The notes under the pieces were generated by a model that saw nothing but the letters and a program-made list of their open reading frames with translations, had not been told where the DNA came from and did no database searches. A stretch of 20,027 bases of DNA from Monoraphidium neglectum (lineage: Eukaryota; Chlorophyta; Chlorophyceae; Sphaeropleales; Selenastraceae): NCBI RefSeq assembly GCF_000611645.1, contig NW_014013353.1:5443-25469 (forward strand). Direction: 5' to 3'. Below are positions 18,093 to 20,027 of the stretch, piece by piece (position 1 is the stretch's first letter; every line of letters starts with the position of its first letter). Made by a program: the position numbers and the translations under genes.

Positions 18093-18568
18093 GGTCTGCA
18101 CACTGGCGTGTCCTCTGCTGCTACGTTGCTGCTAGCAGTAATCACAATCCTGCAACGCGCGCCTGCTAGCCCGCGGAGCAGCCTGCTGTTCTGCCAGCTG
18201 CGGGTGCTTGCAGGGGTACAGTACTTGGCACCCGCCGGCCGCACAACGGCACGCTGCCCAGCACTGCCGGGAACAACACGGGTGCAGCGGAAGGCCGCAG
18301 TGAGTGCCCGCAGCAGCCCGTGCGCATTTATGCACCTGGGCCGCTGGCAGCGCAGCGCTTGCATGCGCGGCACGCGCTGCATCTGCTGCACGCGCTGGGT
18401 GTGCTACGCATCCGCGAGCTGCACCACGGCAGCGAGCTCACAACTGGATTTGGCAATTGCGGGCGATACGTACAAGAGACCCACACGGCGCGCCCGTCTG
18501 CGTTGTACCACAACAATGAAACAACCACCAGAGGAATCCATTGCAACGTAACAGGAGCAGAGAGCTGA
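18093..18568 (+). pseudogene. Coding-like block with a frame change near 18230
   Basis: The acceptor TGTCCTTGCAG at 18092 opens GLHTGVSSAATLLLAVITIL...LLFCQLRVLAGVQYLAP, which could run to a GTGAGT donor at 18300. An overlapping frame from about 18236 reads PHNGTLPSTAGNNTGAAEGR, then RIYAPGPLAAQRLHARHALH, LLHALGVLRIRELHHGSEL and on to TGA 18566-18568. Both look coding, so either a frame slip or alternative splicing is present. The first part has a hydrophobic stretch that could be a membrane segment. No family recognised. Confidence 0.35.
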
Positions 18569-18812
18569 TAAGTCAAAAAACACAAAACAAACTTGCGTTC
18601 GAGAAGCAGCAAGGCAGCCGCATGCAGCTATGCTAACACACCCCTCCACCCCAGCACACTCGTTCAAGCATCAGACACCCTCCCGCCGACTGACATAGCA
18701 AGATGATTGTTTTTTAAGTTTGATGGAATCGGAGGTCTGCGCTCAGCGGGCTCGTGCAGCACGAGTGACACGAGTGACCTCGCTTACTAAAAGCCCCTTG
18801 CCCCCGCTCCAG

Positions 18813-18980
18813 ATCGGTGCGGGGGTCGTCAGCCGGCAGGACTCGTGTGGGCACAAAGCTGCGCGCCATTTGCCCCCTGCTGAGCTGATCAGCTCGTTCA
18901 TGAACGACCGCTGCGGCAACGTGTGCGCGGCGGGCAGCTGCCCATACGCTGCCGACCCTCGGGCTGTGATTGGCATCTAG
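18813..18980 (+). CDS. Candidate exon, Cys-containing, unrecognised
   Basis: A pyrimidine-rich acceptor (TTGCCCCCGCTCCAG) is followed in phase 0 by IGAGVVSRQDSCGHKAARHL, PPAELISSFMNDRCGNVCAA, GSCPYAADPRAVIGI and TAG 18978-18980. The 55 codons have GC-rich third positions and four Cys. Whether the TAG is a true end is unclear, since the right-hand locus has other in-frame stops. Palindromes lie inside it at 18882-18895 and 18896-18905. Confidence 0.4.
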   Translation: MGAGVVSRQDSCGHKAARHLPPAELISSFMNDRCGNVCAAGSCPYAADPRAVIGI

Positions 18981-19287
18981 GACTGGAGGATGTGGTGTAG
19001 CTGCAGCAACGCGCGCGCCAGGTGGACGCCTGCTTGTTTTTTTGCCGCAACAGAGGTGGCGAGTTGCCTATGTGCGGGTGTTGGTGCTGCAAAGGTGCAA
19101 ATCTGGGTGCATTTGTTTGTGTTCTTTGTTGATGGGTGTGTGTCTTTTGGGGCCGCGCTTCTTCTGGTGATGTGTGGTCAAGGAACACTTGGTTTTTGGT
19201 GTCGAGCTGTTTGCACTAAGGAGTCTGGGTGCTGCATGGCAATACGGTAGAGTGCTAGTGTTGCCAACTGATTGATTTGCGCAAGCG

Positions 19288-19737
19288 ATGAGCGCCCAGA
19301 GGCGCGGCGGCCCGCTCATCATGTTCGCAACGTATGCGGGCGCGCTGCTCTGGGATCATCTCAAGCTGCGCTGCGGTCTGCAGGCTGACGGCGGCCGCAA
19401 GCTGACAATGATTTGGGACGAGGTGCAGTGGGCGATGCAGATCGCCCGGGAGGCTGTGGCTTCCCGCCCCGTTGGTATGGTTGGCAACTGCGGCGGCCTT
19501 CAGCCGCTGCGCTCGACTGCAGCCCGTTGGTATGATTGGCAACTGCATCCTGGTACCGCTCACAGAGCACCTTGGAGGCTTCTGGGCATTGCGTTCAACT
19601 CGCCCTGTAACTCTGTGCAGGCAGCGCCATGCGGCGGCGCCATGCGGCGGCGGCACAGCCCAGGCCAGGCTCCCGATAATGAAAACGACATGCGCCTCAC
19701 TGCATGCATGCGAGTTGTGTTCGGTGACGTATTTTGA
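19288..19737 (+). pseudogene. Coding-like block with internal short duplication
   Basis: From ATG 19288 the frame reads MSAQRRGGPLIMFATYAGAL, LWDHLKLRCGLQADGGRKLT, MIWDEVQWAMQIAREAVASR, then PVGMVGNC. After a near-identical 24-nt repeat 55 nt later the same words (PVGMIGNC) continue in another frame as ILVPLTEHLGGFWALRSTRP. The first frame remains open to 19737, but its second half loses protein-like character. This is consistent with a small duplication that broke the frame. Family not recognised. Confidence 0.4.
19468..19546 (+). repeat. Two 24-nt direct repeats 55 nt apart
   Basis: Positions 19468-19491 and 19523-19546 match at 23 of 24 bases. Both encode PVGM(V/I)GNC but in different frames because the spacing is not a multiple of three. 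The second copy follows directly after a CTGCAG acceptor-like sequence. Confidence 0.85.
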
Positions 19738-19979
19738 TTCGCACCGACCTGGAAGATTGGGATTCTAAATCGGAGGAGGACGCACCGCGCGGCCATGCAA
19801 ACGCGAGATCATTCCAGGCCGGGGAGGGGCCGTGCGTGGCAAGCGGAATGCGGCATCAATCAATGCTGCGGAGGGTGAAGGCGCGGACGGGCAGGATGAG
19901 CGGCACGATCAGCCACAGGAGGGCTTCGCGCATGCCAGGTGCGGCTGCCATTCAAGGAGAGCAGCTGCAGGGTAGCTGA
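19734..19979 (+). pseudogene. Coding-like block at the right edge
   Basis: The first part reads RTDLEDWDSKSEEDAPRGHA in one frame. Better coding character then moves to another frame, KREIIPGRGGAVRGKRNAAS followed by an acidic stretch (AAEGEGADGQDERHDQPQEG), ending near 19975. Charged and low-complexity, with no recognised family. Confidence 0.3.
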
Positions 19980-20027
19980 GGCTGGGCGTGGGCAGGGACA
20001 AGGGCAGAGCTGCGGCTTTGGCATGGG

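Overview
This is nuclear DNA from a green alga, most likely a chlorophycean of the Chlamydomonadales type; the species cannot be fixed from the sequence. The evidence is: GC-rich exons with G/C in third codon positions; many introns with donors of the GTGCGTG/GTGAGT type and CAG acceptors; TGTAA polyadenylation-type signals; and long Ala/Gly/Ser/Gln low-complexity protein stretches. There are no bacterial operons, no Shine-Dalgarno-led ORFs, and I recognise no rRNA, tRNA or CRISPR.

Layout. (1) 1-4239, minus strand: a spliced gene of at least six exons, about 1070 codons in the window, running off the left edge. Its middle part has a His...Asp...Cys order and flanking motifs that loosely resemble Ulp1/C48-type cysteine peptidases. 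Its C-terminal half is RG-rich, acidic and Gly/Ser-rich. All junction phases agree except for one apparent 1-nt frame slip inside exon 2. (2) 4240-7116: less GC-rich, no credible gene, with a TG/poly-G tract just upstream of gene 1. (3) 7117-7763, plus strand: the cleanest gene here, a two-exon gene for a 116-residue acidic protein. It has a conserved-looking VSW...EFEPSE motif, a GC-AG intron and a C-terminal CaaX box (CIVS). (4) 8372-8588, minus strand: the last exon of another gene, convergent with gene 3, with a hairpin and a TGTAA signal in its 3' UTR. Its upstream exons, somewhere in 8.6-10.8 kb, could not be assembled. (5) 11.6-17.6 kb, plus strand: a long chain of coding-like blocks, Ala-rich and unrecognised. 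Several splice sites still look intact, but the chain is broken by many frame changes and in-frame stops. It is either a decayed large gene (or genes) or a stretch with assembly indels. (6) 17.7-20.0 kb, plus strand: more broken coding-like blocks of the same style.

No functional link between the genes can be shown. The main items for follow-up are the lipid-anchor candidate at 7117-7763, the possible divergent peptidase on the left, two strong hairpins in the right-hand locus (12721-12749 and 15094-15174), and whether the frameshifts are biological or technical.
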